From Shimia sediminis (GTDB lineage Bacteria; Pseudomonadota; Alphaproteobacteria; Rhodobacterales; Rhodobacteraceae), in assembly GCF_003990645.1 (NCBI RefSeq), contig NZ_RYZK01000003.1, positions 352,787 through 416,786 of the forward strand: a DNA stretch of 64,000 nucleotides. The letters are read 5' to 3'. The first letter of the stretch is position 1. Every line of letters starts with the position of its first letter. Below are positions 9,535 through 17,928 of the stretch, piece by piece. The notes below the pieces were generated by a model. It saw only the letters and a list, made by a program, of their open reading frames with translations, searched no databases and was not told where the DNA came from. Position numbers and translations under genes: made by a program.

Positions 9535-10518
9535 ATGAAACGCGAAACCTATCTCAACGCCGCTCTTCTGCTGATCCTCTTGGTGATCCCGCTCTGGGCG
9601 CAATCGGCGGATGAGCCCTTTATCATCACCCTCACCACCCGCGCCGTGATCTTTGCCATCGCCGGTGTCGGTCTCAACTTTGCCTTGGGCTTTGGTGGCC
9701 TCGTCAGCTTTGGCCACGCCGCGTTCTTCGGCATCGGCGGATATGCCATGGGCATCCTCGCCTATCACGCCCAGACCTATACGCCGCTGATGGAGTTCCC
9801 TTTCGTGATCGAAGGCACCAAGTCCATGCCGGTGATCTGGCTCACGGCAATCATCACCTCGGCCCTTGTCGCCGTCGGCCTCGGTGCACTCAGCTTGCGC
9901 ACCTCGGGCGTCTATTTCATCATGATCACCCTGGCCTTTGCGCAGATGTTCTTTTTCTTCACCATCTCATGGCCGACCTATGGCGGCGAGGATGGCCTCT
10001 CGATCTACATCCGCAACGATTTTCCGGGTCTCAACACCATGGACCCGATCCAGTTCTACGCCATCTGCTACGTGATCCTGCTGCTCGTTCTGTTCTTCGT
10101 CTACCGCGCCGCGCACTCACCCTTTGGCCTCGCCCTCAGTGCTGCGCGCCAGAACGAAGACCGTATTCAGGCCGTGGGGCAGGGACCCTACCGCCTCTAT
10201 CTCACCGCTTACGTCATTTCCGGCGCCATCACCGGCCTCGCAGGCGCGCTGTTCGCCGACCTCAACCGCTTTGTCAGCCCCACCATGTTCTCGTGGCAGA
10301 CCTCGGGCGAGATCATGATCTTTGTGATCCTCGGCGGGGTAGGGCGCGTCTTTGGTCCCGTCGCCGGTGCCGCGCTCTTCATCCTCTTGGAACACCAACT
10401 TGGCGGCCTGTCCGAGTTCTGGCACATCTACCTTGGCGCCATCCTTCTCGGCGTGGTGCTCTTTGCGCGCGGTGGCCTCTTTGGCCTTTTTGCGGGACGG
10501 GAGGTGGCCCATGACTGA
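9535..10518 (+). CDS. ABC transporter permease, LivM type
   Basis: 327 residues with multiple membrane segments and the LivM motif GVGLNFALGFGGLVSFGHAAFFGIGGY. The EAA-like cytoplasmic loop is around AARQNEDRIQAVGQ. ATG 9535 is used, with GGAGGA eight bases upstream; a longer frame from TTG 9517 overlaps livH and has no ribosome site. It pairs with the LivH-type protein to form the translocation pathway and overlaps the ATPase gene start by eight bases (ATGACTGA). Confidence 0.9.
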   Translation: MKRETYLNAALLLILLVIPLWAQSADEPFIITLTTRAVIFAIAGVGLNFALGFGGLVSFGHAAFFGIGGYAMGILAYHAQTYTPLMEFPFVIEGTKSMPVIWLTAIITSALVAVGLGALSLRTSGVYFIMITLAFAQMFFFFTISWPTYGGEDGLSIYIRNDFPGLNTMDPIQFYAICYVILLLVLFFVYRAAHSPFGLALSAARQNEDRIQAVGQGPYRLYLTAYVISGAITGLAGALFADLNRFVSPTMFSWQTSGEIMIFVILGGVGRVFGPVAGAALFILLEHQLGGLSEFWHIYLGAILLGVVLFARGGLFGLFAGREVAHD

Positions 10519-11266
10519 TCCGATCCTCGACATTCGCGGCATCTCGAAAAGCTTTGGCGCGCTCAAGGCCAGCAACAACATCACCCTCGACCTGCACCCC
10601 GGCGAAATCCATGCCCTGATCGGCCCCAACGGCGCGGGCAAGTCGACGCTGATCAAGCAGGTCGCAGGCGGTCTCACCCCCGACAGCGGCACGGTGCATT
10701 TCGCCGGACAGGACGTCACCCCCCTCAGCACCGCCGCCCGCGCGCAACTTGGCATGGGGCGCACTTTTCAGATTTCGTCGCTGGCGATGGAGTTCACCGT
10801 CCTGCAAAACGTCGTCCTCGGCGCGCTGGGCCGTCGCGGCGATGTCTTCCGCTTCTTCCGCCCCGTGATGAAGGACAAACAACTGCTGGAACAGGCTCAC
10901 ACCGCGCTGGAACAGGTGGGCCTGGAAGACTTCCACAGCTTCCGCACCTCCGAGCTTTCCCACGGCCAGCGCCGCCAGCTTGAGGTCGCCGTCGCCCTAA
11001 CGCTGGAGCCCAAGGCGTTCCTGATGGACGAACCCATGGCGGGTCTCGGCGCCGAAGGCACCCAGCGCCTGATGGGCTTTCTCGACGGCTTGCGCCAACG
11101 CGCCCCGATCCTGTTGGTCGAACACGACATGGACGCTGTCTTTGCGCTGGCCGACCGGATCAGCGTGCTGGTCTACGGCGAGATCATCGCCACCGGCTGC
11201 GTCGACGACATCCGGGGCAACCCTGTCGTCAGAACGGCCTATCTGGGCGAGGAGGACGCCGCATGA
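10511..11266 (+). CDS. ABC transporter ATP-binding protein, LivG type
   Basis: 251 residues. Walker A is GPNGAGKST, the ABC signature is LSHGQRRQLE, Walker B is AFLMDEPMAGL, and the switch histidine is in LLVEHDMD. The serine-glycine positions of the signature read SHGQ, common in LivG proteins. It couples ATP hydrolysis to import of the aromatic or amino-acid-like substrate. The start overlaps the end of the LivM gene, and its own stop overlaps the LivF start as ATGA, so the whole importer is one transcription unit. Confidence 0.9.
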   Translation: MTDPILDIRGISKSFGALKASNNITLDLHPGEIHALIGPNGAGKSTLIKQVAGGLTPDSGTVHFAGQDVTPLSTAARAQLGMGRTFQISSLAMEFTVLQNVVLGALGRRGDVFRFFRPVMKDKQLLEQAHTALEQVGLEDFHSFRTSELSHGQRRQLEVAVALTLEPKAFLMDEPMAGLGAEGTQRLMGFLDGLRQRAPILLVEHDMDAVFALADRISVLVYGEIIATGCVDDIRGNPVVRTAYLGEEDAA

Positions 11267-11952
11267 GCCTCTTGAAACTCTCCCACGTCTCCGCCTTTTA
11301 CGGCCCCTCTCAGGCGCTGTTCGATGTGCATCTCTCACTGGAACCGGGGCAGGTGCTGGCGCTGATGGGGCGCAACGGCATGGGCAAATCCACCACCGTA
11401 AAAGTCATCTGCCGCATGATGAAAAACCGCGGCGGGTCTATCATGTTTGATGGCCGCGACATCGCGCGGCTCAAATCCTATCAGGCCGCCAAATCCGGCA
11501 TTGGCCTCGTGCCCGAGGGCCGCCGCTGTTTCTCCAACCTCACGGTTTATGAAAACCTCATCGCCGCCGCACGACCGGGACAGTGGAACTTTGCCGCCGT
11601 CGCCCGCCTGTTCCCCCGGCTGGAAGAACGCCGCGACCAGCTTGCCGCGTCGCTCTCGGGCGGTGAACAACAGATGCTCGCCATCGGCCGCGCCCTTATG
11701 ACCAACCCGCGCCTCTTGATCCTGGACGAAGCCACCGAGGGCCTCGCCCCCGTGGTGCGTCAGGAAATCTGGGCCGCCATCGCCCGGCTCAAGGCGGAAA
11801 CCGGCATGGCCATTCTGGTGATCGACAAATCCATCAAGGAACTCGGCACCGTCGCCGACACCGCCGTGATCCTCGAAAAAGGTGTGTCGGTCTGGCACGG
11901 CGATTTCACCGATCTGACCCCTGATGTGACCGACACCTACCTCGGGGTTTGA
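11263..11952 (+). CDS. ABC transporter ATP-binding protein, LivF type
   Basis: 229 residues, the usual length of LivF. Walker A is GRNGMGKST, signature LSGGEQQML, Walker B LLILDEATEGL. The switch position reads LVIDKSIKE, lacking the histidine found in LivG; this replacement is known in many aromatic-acid LivF homologues, but I cannot confirm its effect. It is the last gene of the importer; no strong terminator is seen before the next gene at 12002. Confidence 0.88.
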   Translation: MSLLKLSHVSAFYGPSQALFDVHLSLEPGQVLALMGRNGMGKSTTVKVICRMMKNRGGSIMFDGRDIARLKSYQAAKSGIGLVPEGRRCFSNLTVYENLIAAARPGQWNFAAVARLFPRLEERRDQLAASLSGGEQQMLAIGRALMTNPRLLILDEATEGLAPVVRQEIWAAIARLKAETGMAILVIDKSIKELGTVADTAVILEKGVSVWHGDFTDLTPDVTDTYLGV

Positions 11953-12001
11953 CGGCCTTGCTTAAAGCGCTCCTTGCCGACATGGTGCGTAGGCCCTGAC
12001 C

Positions 12002-12808
12002 ATGCCCATAACCCTTCGCGAAAAACTGAAAGATCCGGCCATGACATGGAACTACATCCCCTTTGAACAAGCTGTCACCCAAGGTGGCCTGCGCATGACC
12101 GTCGTCGGCGACGTGCCCAGCCCCTGGGGCGAAGCCGCCAAGGGGATTTTTCACGTCAAGGGCCTTGATTGGTCCGCGGTTCGACATGATCCGGCAAACC
12201 GAGAGCTGGCAAAATGGTCCCAAAGCCAATCAGCCCCCTCGGTGGTCTACGAAAATGAACCCGCCCGGTCGGGCTGGTCCGACATTCTTTTCCTTGCCGA
12301 GCGGCTGGCTCCCGAGCGGAGTCTCTTGCCCGGCGATCCGGCAGAGCGCGCACTTGCCCTTGGTCTGGCACATGAGTTTTGCGGCCAGGGCGGTCTTGGT
12401 TGGTCCCGCCGCCTGTGGCTCACGCACATCGGGCTCAAAGGGCAGGGCGGGTTTGTCGAGCCTGTCGCGCAATACCTGGCGCAGAAGTATGGCTACACCG
12501 AACAGGTCGGTGCGGCCTCATATGACCGTGTCATAGCGCTGCTGCGCATGTTTGCCGCGCGTCTGACAGCACAACAGGCCAAGGGCTCGGACTATTTCTT
12601 TGACTGCGGCATGACTGCTGTGGACATCTATGCGGCCACCTTTGCCGGATTGCTTCAGCCCCTGCCGGAAGAGGTCTGCGCCATGCGTCCCGCCACCCGC
12701 GCGGCCTTTTCCGACGTCGATGCCGCAACGCTCAAGGCCGCCGGGGGTTTGCTGGCGCATCGCGACATGATGTATGATCGCTGGCTGGAAAGCGTGCTGC
12801 GGCTCTGA
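12002..12808 (+). CDS. Glutathione S-transferase-like protein
   Basis: 268 residues. The first 100 resemble a thioredoxin-fold GST domain (SPWGEAAKGIFHVKGLDW, then a SAPSVVYENEP cis-proline turn and WSDILFLAERLAPE). The rest is helical like a GST C-terminal domain. Two starts are possible: ATG 12002 and ATG 12041; neither has a good ribosome site, so the start is uncertain. It follows the importer by 49 bases on the same strand and could be part of that unit, but nothing ties its function to aromatic catabolism. Confidence 0.65.
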   Translation: MPITLREKLKDPAMTWNYIPFEQAVTQGGLRMTVVGDVPSPWGEAAKGIFHVKGLDWSAVRHDPANRELAKWSQSQSAPSVVYENEPARSGWSDILFLAERLAPERSLLPGDPAERALALGLAHEFCGQGGLGWSRRLWLTHIGLKGQGGFVEPVAQYLAQKYGYTEQVGAASYDRVIALLRMFAARLTAQQAKGSDYFFDCGMTAVDIYAATFAGLLQPLPEEVCAMRPATRAAFSDVDAATLKAAGGLLAHRDMMYDRWLESVLRL

Positions 12809-13031
12809 CCTTCGGGGCAAACACCCCTCGAATACGAAGTTCGGCCAGATTTTCCACGCCTGTTAGCATTCTGACCCGCAATCACAAGCCAAACCGCGGG
12901 GCCGGACCCATGTTTCCTGCAGACCCGGCGCGCAGGACCCCGCGAAATGCTTTGTGTCCCCCGAACGCTCTGCCATAGTGGACCTGCCCAACCCGGCCCC
13001 ATTTGAACGCTTCTATTGAAAGGCCCACCCC

Positions 13032-14264
13032 ATGCTCGGCAACCTCTTGTTTTATGTCGGTCTCCTGGTGTCCTGTGGCATCGGCTTTGTCTATTTCCGC
13101 GATCTTGGCGACATCTCGCAGATGCTGCTCAAGGTCAAACGCGAGAACACCGTCCGTTTCATCAAACACGAGTACAAGCTGATCGGCCTCGGCCTTGCCG
13201 CCACGCTTGCCATGACGGTGGGTTACGTCATGGGGGGTGGCTTTGGTCTGCTCTACTGGGTGGCGCTGGTCCTGACTGCCTTTTTCTTTGCCTTTACGTG
13301 GGTCTGGGTGCATGTCGGCCTGCGCAACCAAAAGGACCGGGCACAGTATTACCCGATCGAGGTCGCGCGCGACCATATCAACCCCTCGGCCAGCGTCATG
13401 GTGGTGGTCAACGACGGCCACGCCCGCGCGCATTCGGACGCCCAGATGATGCGCCCGCACCTGGCCGGCAACGATCAGGGGCTTGGCGGCGAAGACGTCA
13501 TCATGACCTATTGCGCCATGGCCAACCTTGGCGTTGGCTATACGCCCAGCATCGAGGGCGCAAAGCTGAACCTCGAGGTCATGGCCCAGCACGGCAATAA
13601 CCTGATCCTGCGCGACAACAATACGGGCGAGTCGATCCAGCACATCTATGGGTTCAAGGACAAGGATGCCGACACCTCTAGCGATGGGGCCGTCTGCCCC
13701 CTGCGCCCCGAGGCGGCCATGAAACCCTGGCCCACCTTCCGCATGTCCTTCCGCGCCTTCCAAAAGGCCTATCCGACAGGCGAAGTGTTCATCAACATGC
13801 CGCCCAGGAACCCCCTCTTGCGGCTGTTTGACATGGTGATGGGCATCACCTTTGGCTGGGGCATCGAACGTCAGCACCAAGAGGCCGCGCCGGTGATGGA
13901 CAACATGACCCACTTTGATGACCGCCTGCCCAACAAGACCTATGTCTGGGGGGTGACCGTCGGCACTGATGCGGTCTGCTGGACCGATGACTTCGTGATC
14001 GAGCACGACAACCTCGTGAACGCCACCGTCGGTGGGCGCGCCGTGGTGGTCAGCTATGACCCCAAGTTCGAAAGCCTCGGGGTCTGGTACAACGACAGCG
14101 GTGCGCCGGTGACCACCTGCGACTTCTGGGGCAACAGCGATCAGGGTCCGCTGACCCGCGTCGAAAGCCTGCGCGCGGGTCTCTTCTGGCACGTCTGGGT
14201 CGAGTTCTTTCCAACCACCGACATCAACCGGGCAGGGGAGGTTGCCAAGGGACAGGCCGCATAA
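13032..14264 (+). CDS. DUF3179-like membrane-anchored protein
   Basis: 410 residues. The N-terminus carries three likely membrane helices (about residues 3-22, 52-72 and 76-98). The remainder is a soluble domain with EDVIMTYCAMANLGVGYTP and later VGGRAVVVSYDPKFESLGVWYN, which resembles the DUF3179 family; that family has no established function. A paired MPPRNPLLRLFD segment lies in the middle. The upstream 220 bases show no gene. It stands alone, separated from the next gene by about 110 bases. Confidence 0.6.
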   Translation: MLGNLLFYVGLLVSCGIGFVYFRDLGDISQMLLKVKRENTVRFIKHEYKLIGLGLAATLAMTVGYVMGGGFGLLYWVALVLTAFFFAFTWVWVHVGLRNQKDRAQYYPIEVARDHINPSASVMVVVNDGHARAHSDAQMMRPHLAGNDQGLGGEDVIMTYCAMANLGVGYTPSIEGAKLNLEVMAQHGNNLILRDNNTGESIQHIYGFKDKDADTSSDGAVCPLRPEAAMKPWPTFRMSFRAFQKAYPTGEVFINMPPRNPLLRLFDMVMGITFGWGIERQHQEAAPVMDNMTHFDDRLPNKTYVWGVTVGTDAVCWTDDFVIEHDNLVNATVGGRAVVVSYDPKFESLGVWYNDSGAPVTTCDFWGNSDQGPLTRVESLRAGLFWHVWVEFFPTTDINRAGEVAKGQAA

Positions 14265-14373
14265 CCGCCCGTAGCACCGCGATAGACCAGACCCGGATCA
14301 TCTCCTACCATCCCCCAAGGCGGGCGCACTCACTCAGATCGGCCCGCAACGCACAGACAGAGGACCCTAAGCC

Positions 14374-14910
14374 ATGACCACCCTGAAATCCGTTCGAACG
14401 CTTCTTTCCGGTGCAGCGGCAGCCGCCATGATCTGCGCGGCCTCGGTGTCTCATGCCGCCGACGAAAGCATTCTGCCGACCGCAGGCGACACCATTGAGA
14501 CCTACTGGAGCGCCAAGTGGTGGACGGTCTTCAAGAACACCACGCGGCAGTCCTGCTTTATCGAGTGGCGCGGCGAGACCAGCGCCGTTCAGGCCGGTCT
14601 GACCAAGGCCCAGGACGCCGGGTATCTCGGGGCCTTCCTCAAGGATGTCGAGTTTCCCGAGGGCGAGCGCGAAGTCGCCATTGTCCTGAACGGCAACCTC
14701 TATGTCGGCAATGCAACCACCGTGTCACAGTCGCTGTCGGGCGGGTTCACCGGCGCCTACATCGTCGTCAACAACCCGCGCTTCATCACCGATCTCGAAG
14801 AAGCCCGCGAATTCGTTGCCTTTCAGGATACGCCCAACACCGTCACTGTCAGCCTCAAGACACCGCGCAACGCCATCGAACGCGCCCGCATCTGCATGGA
14901 CAGCTTCTGA
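14374..14910 (+). CDS. Secreted hypothetical protein
   Basis: 178 residues with a standard signal peptide (hydrophobic core SGAAAAAMICAAS, cleavage after SHA near residue 28). The mature protein has only two cysteines, in RQSCFIEW and ARICMDSF, which could form one disulfide in the periplasm. I do not recognise the fold. AGAGGA precedes the ATG. It is on the same strand as the DUF3179-like gene and the following membrane protein gene, but the gaps of 110-160 bases leave co-transcription open. Confidence 0.7.
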   Translation: MTTLKSVRTLLSGAAAAAMICAASVSHAADESILPTAGDTIETYWSAKWWTVFKNTTRQSCFIEWRGETSAVQAGLTKAQDAGYLGAFLKDVEFPEGEREVAIVLNGNLYVGNATTVSQSLSGGFTGAYIVVNNPRFITDLEEAREFVAFQDTPNTVTVSLKTPRNAIERARICMDSF

Positions 14911-15071
14911 CAGTCCAAGGGCTTGCCCTGCCTCGTTAGCCCATCCGCCACGCCCCTTGCCCCGTTGCCGCAGCTAAGGCACACTTGCAGGTGGGGCAGG
15001 GATGTCCGTTTGAGTGTTGACTTCGCAACCAATGCGGTCAGCGCGGCGTCATGCTCCGGGAGGAGTACGCC

Positions 15072-15890
15072 ATGACGTCCAACAGCCACGGGTCCGCATC
15101 ACCGGACAATCTGACACCGCCGCAACCGGCCATGCCATCGGTCAACAGGGTCACCACCGCCGACATCACCGCGTCCCTGAAAGCCGGGTTTGCCGACTTT
15201 CTCGCCCGCCCCGTGATGAGCGGCTTTTTCGGCCTGTTCTACGCGGTGTTCGGCATTCTTCTGGTCTGGAGCCTCGTCTGGCTGGGCAAGATCTGGATGA
15301 TCATCCCCGCCGTTGTCGGCTTTCCGCTTGTCGCGCCCTTTGCCGCCGCCGGGCTTTACGAAATGTCCCGCCGCATGCAAAAGGATGAACCCTTTGGCTG
15401 GTCCGACATCCTCACCGTCATGGCCAATCAACGCAAACGCGAGATGGGCTGGATGGCCTTTGTCACCCTGTTCATTTTCTGGGTGTGGATGTACCAGATC
15501 CGCCTGTGGTTGGTGATCACCCTGCAAAACGCCTCATTCTCGGATTTTGACGGATTTCTGAACGCCGTCTTTTTCACGCCCGAGGGCTGGACCTTTCTGG
15601 CAATCGGCACCTGCGCAGGGGCGCTGCTCTCAGCTGTCCTGTTCGCGGTGACCGTTGTCGCCATGCCGATGCTGCTGGACCGCGAGACCAATTTTGTCTC
15701 CGCCATGCTGACATCCATTCAGGTGGTCAAGGAAAACCCGGTGGTCATGCTGGGCTGGGCGGCGATCATCTCGGTCACCGTGCTGGTGTCGATGGTGCCC
15801 GCGTTTCTGGGCCTGATTTTTACCCTGCCGATTCTGGGCCACACCACATGGCACCTCTACCAGCGGGCCGTGACCCACGCAGAGGGGTAG
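15072..15890 (+). CDS. DUF2189-family integral membrane protein
   Basis: 272 residues with about six hydrophobic segments. The central FPLVAPFAAAGLYEMSRRMQKDEP motif is the hallmark of DUF2189 proteins, conserved but uncharacterised in alphaproteobacteria and sometimes linked to cytochrome oxidase clusters. ATG 15072 is chosen because GGGAGGAG lies six bases upstream; the frame opens earlier at 15051 but that start has no ribosome site. It converges on the GFA gene. Confidence 0.75.
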   Translation: MTSNSHGSASPDNLTPPQPAMPSVNRVTTADITASLKAGFADFLARPVMSGFFGLFYAVFGILLVWSLVWLGKIWMIIPAVVGFPLVAPFAAAGLYEMSRRMQKDEPFGWSDILTVMANQRKREMGWMAFVTLFIFWVWMYQIRLWLVITLQNASFSDFDGFLNAVFFTPEGWTFLAIGTCAGALLSAVLFAVTVVAMPMLLDRETNFVSAMLTSIQVVKENPVVMLGWAAIISVTVLVSMVPAFLGLIFTLPILGHTTWHLYQRAVTHAEG

Positions 15891-15903
15891 CTGCCCCGAT
15901 CTT

Positions 15904-16275
15904 TCAATCCCGATCCCGCGCAAAGGACTGAACCCCGTCAAAGGCAGGCAGCCACGCTTCACGACGCTTGGCCCACAGCTCATACTCGGGCTGAAACTGG
16001 TCTGGCGCATCCAATGCGCCCAGATGCAGCTCAATCTCGTCACCCGTCACAGCAAACACCGACGACCCGCAAGTCGGGCAGAAATGCCGCCCTTCATAGC
16101 TCGATGTGTCCCCCTCCAGCGAAACCGCCGACCGTGGGAAAATCGCCGCCGCATAGAACACCGCGCCATGGTGCTTGCGGCAGTTCAGACAATGGCACAG
16201 GCCAACCCGATCCGGCGCACCCCTTGCCGTGACCCGCACCTTGCCACACAGGCATCCTCCTGCAACCTCCTGCAT
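15904..16275 (-). CDS. GFA-family (CENP-V/glutathione-dependent formaldehyde-activating type) zinc protein
   Basis: 123 residues with the GFA cysteine pattern: GGCLCGKV, then CHCLNCRKHHG, then FCPTCGSSVF. These residues bind zinc in the structural fold named after glutathione-dependent formaldehyde-activating enzyme. Most small GFA proteins are not proven to act on formaldehyde, so the enzymatic name should not be taken literally. It is transcribed downstream of the DUF1992 gene with a 12-base gap, suggesting a two-gene operon. Confidence 0.85.
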   Translation of the reverse strand: MQEVAGGCLCGKVRVTARGAPDRVGLCHCLNCRKHHGAVFYAAAIFPRSAVSLEGDTSSYEGRHFCPTCGSSVFAVTGDEIELHLGALDAPDQFQPEYELWAKRREAWLPAFDGVQSFARDRD

Positions 16276-16287
16276 GTCACATCCCCC

Positions 16288-16608
16288 TCAACTGGTCCGA
16301 TAGAATTTGCGCCGCGCTTCCTGTTCGATGGCCAGGCGCATCTGCAGATCCGCCATCTCGCGCATAATCGCCTTTTTCGCGGCCGGGTCAGCCTCGGCCT
16401 TCACCTCGGCCTGCTTGGCCTCCAGCGCCTTCTTCAACTGAATTTCGCGCGGCACCACGCCGGCATCCGCCATGATCCCCATCCCGACCGAGACGATGTC
16501 ACCCCCCGGACGCGGGCGCAACGGCTTGCCCTGACCCTTCAGATCGTCCAATTGCCCTTCGGCCCTGGCCTTCTGAATCTGGTGCTCTGCCAGATCGCGC
16601 CACGTCAT
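16288..16608 (-). CDS. DUF1992 (DnaJ-homologue subfamily C28-type) protein
   Basis: 106 residues, with AEHQIQKARAEGQLDDLKGQGKPL at the N-terminus, the defining motif of the DUF1992 domain also found in eukaryotic DNAJC28. No J-domain is present. The second half is a charged helix (ALEAKQAEVKAEADPAAKKAI). Function unknown. It is divergent from the MarR gene at 16722, and the TGTCAA-N5-TTGACA dyad at 16657-16673 lies between them. Confidence 0.85.
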   Translation of the reverse strand: MTWRDLAEHQIQKARAEGQLDDLKGQGKPLRPRPGGDIVSVGMGIMADAGVVPREIQLKKALEAKQAEVKAEADPAAKKAIMREMADLQMRLAIEQEARRKFYRTS

Positions 16609-16656
16609 GATCCATCTCCTTTATGCGGCCTCGTGCCTATCAGCGATGGCACAATA

Positions 16657-16673
16657 TGTCAATTCAGTTGACA
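16657..16673. promoter_or_regulatory. TGTCAA-N5-TTGACA operator before the MarR gene
   Basis: A perfect six-base inverted repeat with a five-base spacer, 49 bases before the MarR start and 49 before the divergent DUF1992 start. TTGACA could also serve as a -35 element. Its size fits a MarR dimer, so autoregulation by the product of 16722-17174 is likely. Confidence 0.65.
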
Positions 16674-16721
16674 AAATGCCCGGCACCCCCCATCCTGCCG
16701 CAAACCACGCCCAAGGACCCC

Positions 16722-17174
16722 ATGTCAGACCCAGACCTCACCCCTGCCGACAAACTCTATCGCGGCGTGCAACTGACCCGCCCGCTCCTGCGCAACATCA
16801 CCGCGCGGGTTGATGCTGACCTCGCAGGCACCGGGGTCACCGTCGGACAACGCGCCATTCTCGAAGCGCTTTTGCACGCCGATCAGGCCACCGCCCCCGA
16901 ACTCACCGCCCTGCTGGATATGAAACGCCAGTTTGTCGCCCGCGAGCTCAAACAGCTGCTGCGCTCGGGCATGGTGGAAACCCGCGACAACCCCCGCCAC
17001 CGCCGCTCTGTATTCTACCGCCTCACCGCCACCAGCCACGCAACGATCACCACGATCCGACACCGCGAAGTCGCCCGGTTCACTGAGTTTGCCAAAGCTT
17101 TTTCCAAAGCCGAAATCGACGCCTACCTGCGCATCCAACAGGCCCTGAACGACGCGTTTTCGCGCAACGACTAG
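16722..17174 (+). CDS. MarR-family transcriptional regulator
   Basis: 150 residues with a winged helix: TAPELTALLDMKRQFVARELKQLLRSGMV then the wing RDNPRHRRSVFYRLT. The start at 16722 has AAGGA five bases upstream; a longer frame to 16623 runs through the operator. Its stop and that of the convergent TetR gene share the tetramer CTAG. No obvious target gene sits next to it except the divergent DUF1992-GFA pair. Confidence 0.87.
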   Translation: MSDPDLTPADKLYRGVQLTRPLLRNITARVDADLAGTGVTVGQRAILEALLHADQATAPELTALLDMKRQFVARELKQLLRSGMVETRDNPRHRRSVFYRLTATSHATITTIRHREVARFTEFAKAFSKAEIDAYLRIQQALNDAFSRND

Positions 17175-17806
17175 GCGCGCGCGCCTGCGCCGCTGCCATA
17201 GCGCGCCATAAAGGTCTTTACGGCCTCGCTCACCACCCGGTCGATCTCGTCCTGGGCAATATCCGTCTCCACCCCAAAGACGAACCGCATGTACAGGTCA
17301 GACTTAACCAGCTCCTGAAACTGCGCGGCGGCCATCTCGGGATCGTCAATCTCCAACTCTCCCCTGAGACAGGCGCATCGCAGGAACTCGGCCAGATGCC
17401 GCCGCCCCATGGCCGGGCCGGTCTCGTAAAAGTGCTGTCCCAACTCGGGAAATCGGTCGGCTTCTGCCACGCAGATGCGGAAAATCTTCAGCCCGAACTC
17501 GGACAGGATCAGCTTCAGAACGCCGCGTGCCACCATCTCCAGCACGTGTTCCGCCGAGGCGTCCTGCTCAATCTCCTGCAACATGCTGTCGGCATGGCGC
17601 TCACATTGATTGCGCGCCATATCCATGAACATCTCGCGCTTATCCGGGAAATAGCTGTACAGCGTCGCCTTCGACACGCCCGACGCCCGCGCGATCTCGT
17701 CCACGCTGGCGCCCTCGAACCCGTCACGCAGAAACACCTCTTGCGCGCCGTCCAGAACCTGCGCGTACTTGCGCCCCTTGCGGTTGATGGGCCGTTCAAT
17801 ATTCAT
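17171..17806 (-). CDS. TetR-family transcriptional regulator
   Basis: 211 residues. The N-terminal helix-turn-helix is typical of TetR/AcrR (ASVDEIARASGVSKATLYSYFPDKREMF). The C-terminal domain resembles those of regulators paired with efflux pumps or fatty-acid genes, but no such partner is adjacent. Upstream, the minus strand reads TGAACTGAACGGTTTAT, a plausible binding site overlapping its own promoter. It is divergent from mbfA, which has its own iron box, so a joint function is not implied. Confidence 0.88.
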   Translation of the reverse strand: MNIERPINRKGRKYAQVLDGAQEVFLRDGFEGASVDEIARASGVSKATLYSYFPDKREMFMDMARNQCERHADSMLQEIEQDASAEHVLEMVARGVLKLILSEFGLKIFRICVAEADRFPELGQHFYETGPAMGRRHLAEFLRCACLRGELEIDDPEMAAAQFQELVKSDLYMRFVFGVETDIAQDEIDRVVSEAVKTFMARYGSGAGARA

Positions 17807-17899
17807 GCGTGTCTCACATAGCCTGATTCCGGAATATAAACCGTTCAGTTCATTTTCGCCAACACGAAAGCCTCTTGTGGTCAGATCACCAGATGATAC

Positions 17900-17916
17900 C
17901 TTAGAATCATTCTAAC
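17900..17916. promoter_or_regulatory. Iron control element (ICE, Irr box)
   Basis: CTTAGAATCATTCTAAC contains TTAGAAT and ATTCTAA as a near-perfect palindrome, closely matching the known ICE consensus TTTAGAA-N3-TTCTAAA bound by the haem-responsive regulator Irr. It lies 12 bases before the mbfA start, consistent with repression of mbfA by Irr when iron is low. Confidence 0.85.
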
Positions 17917-17928
17917 CAGAGGCCACCC

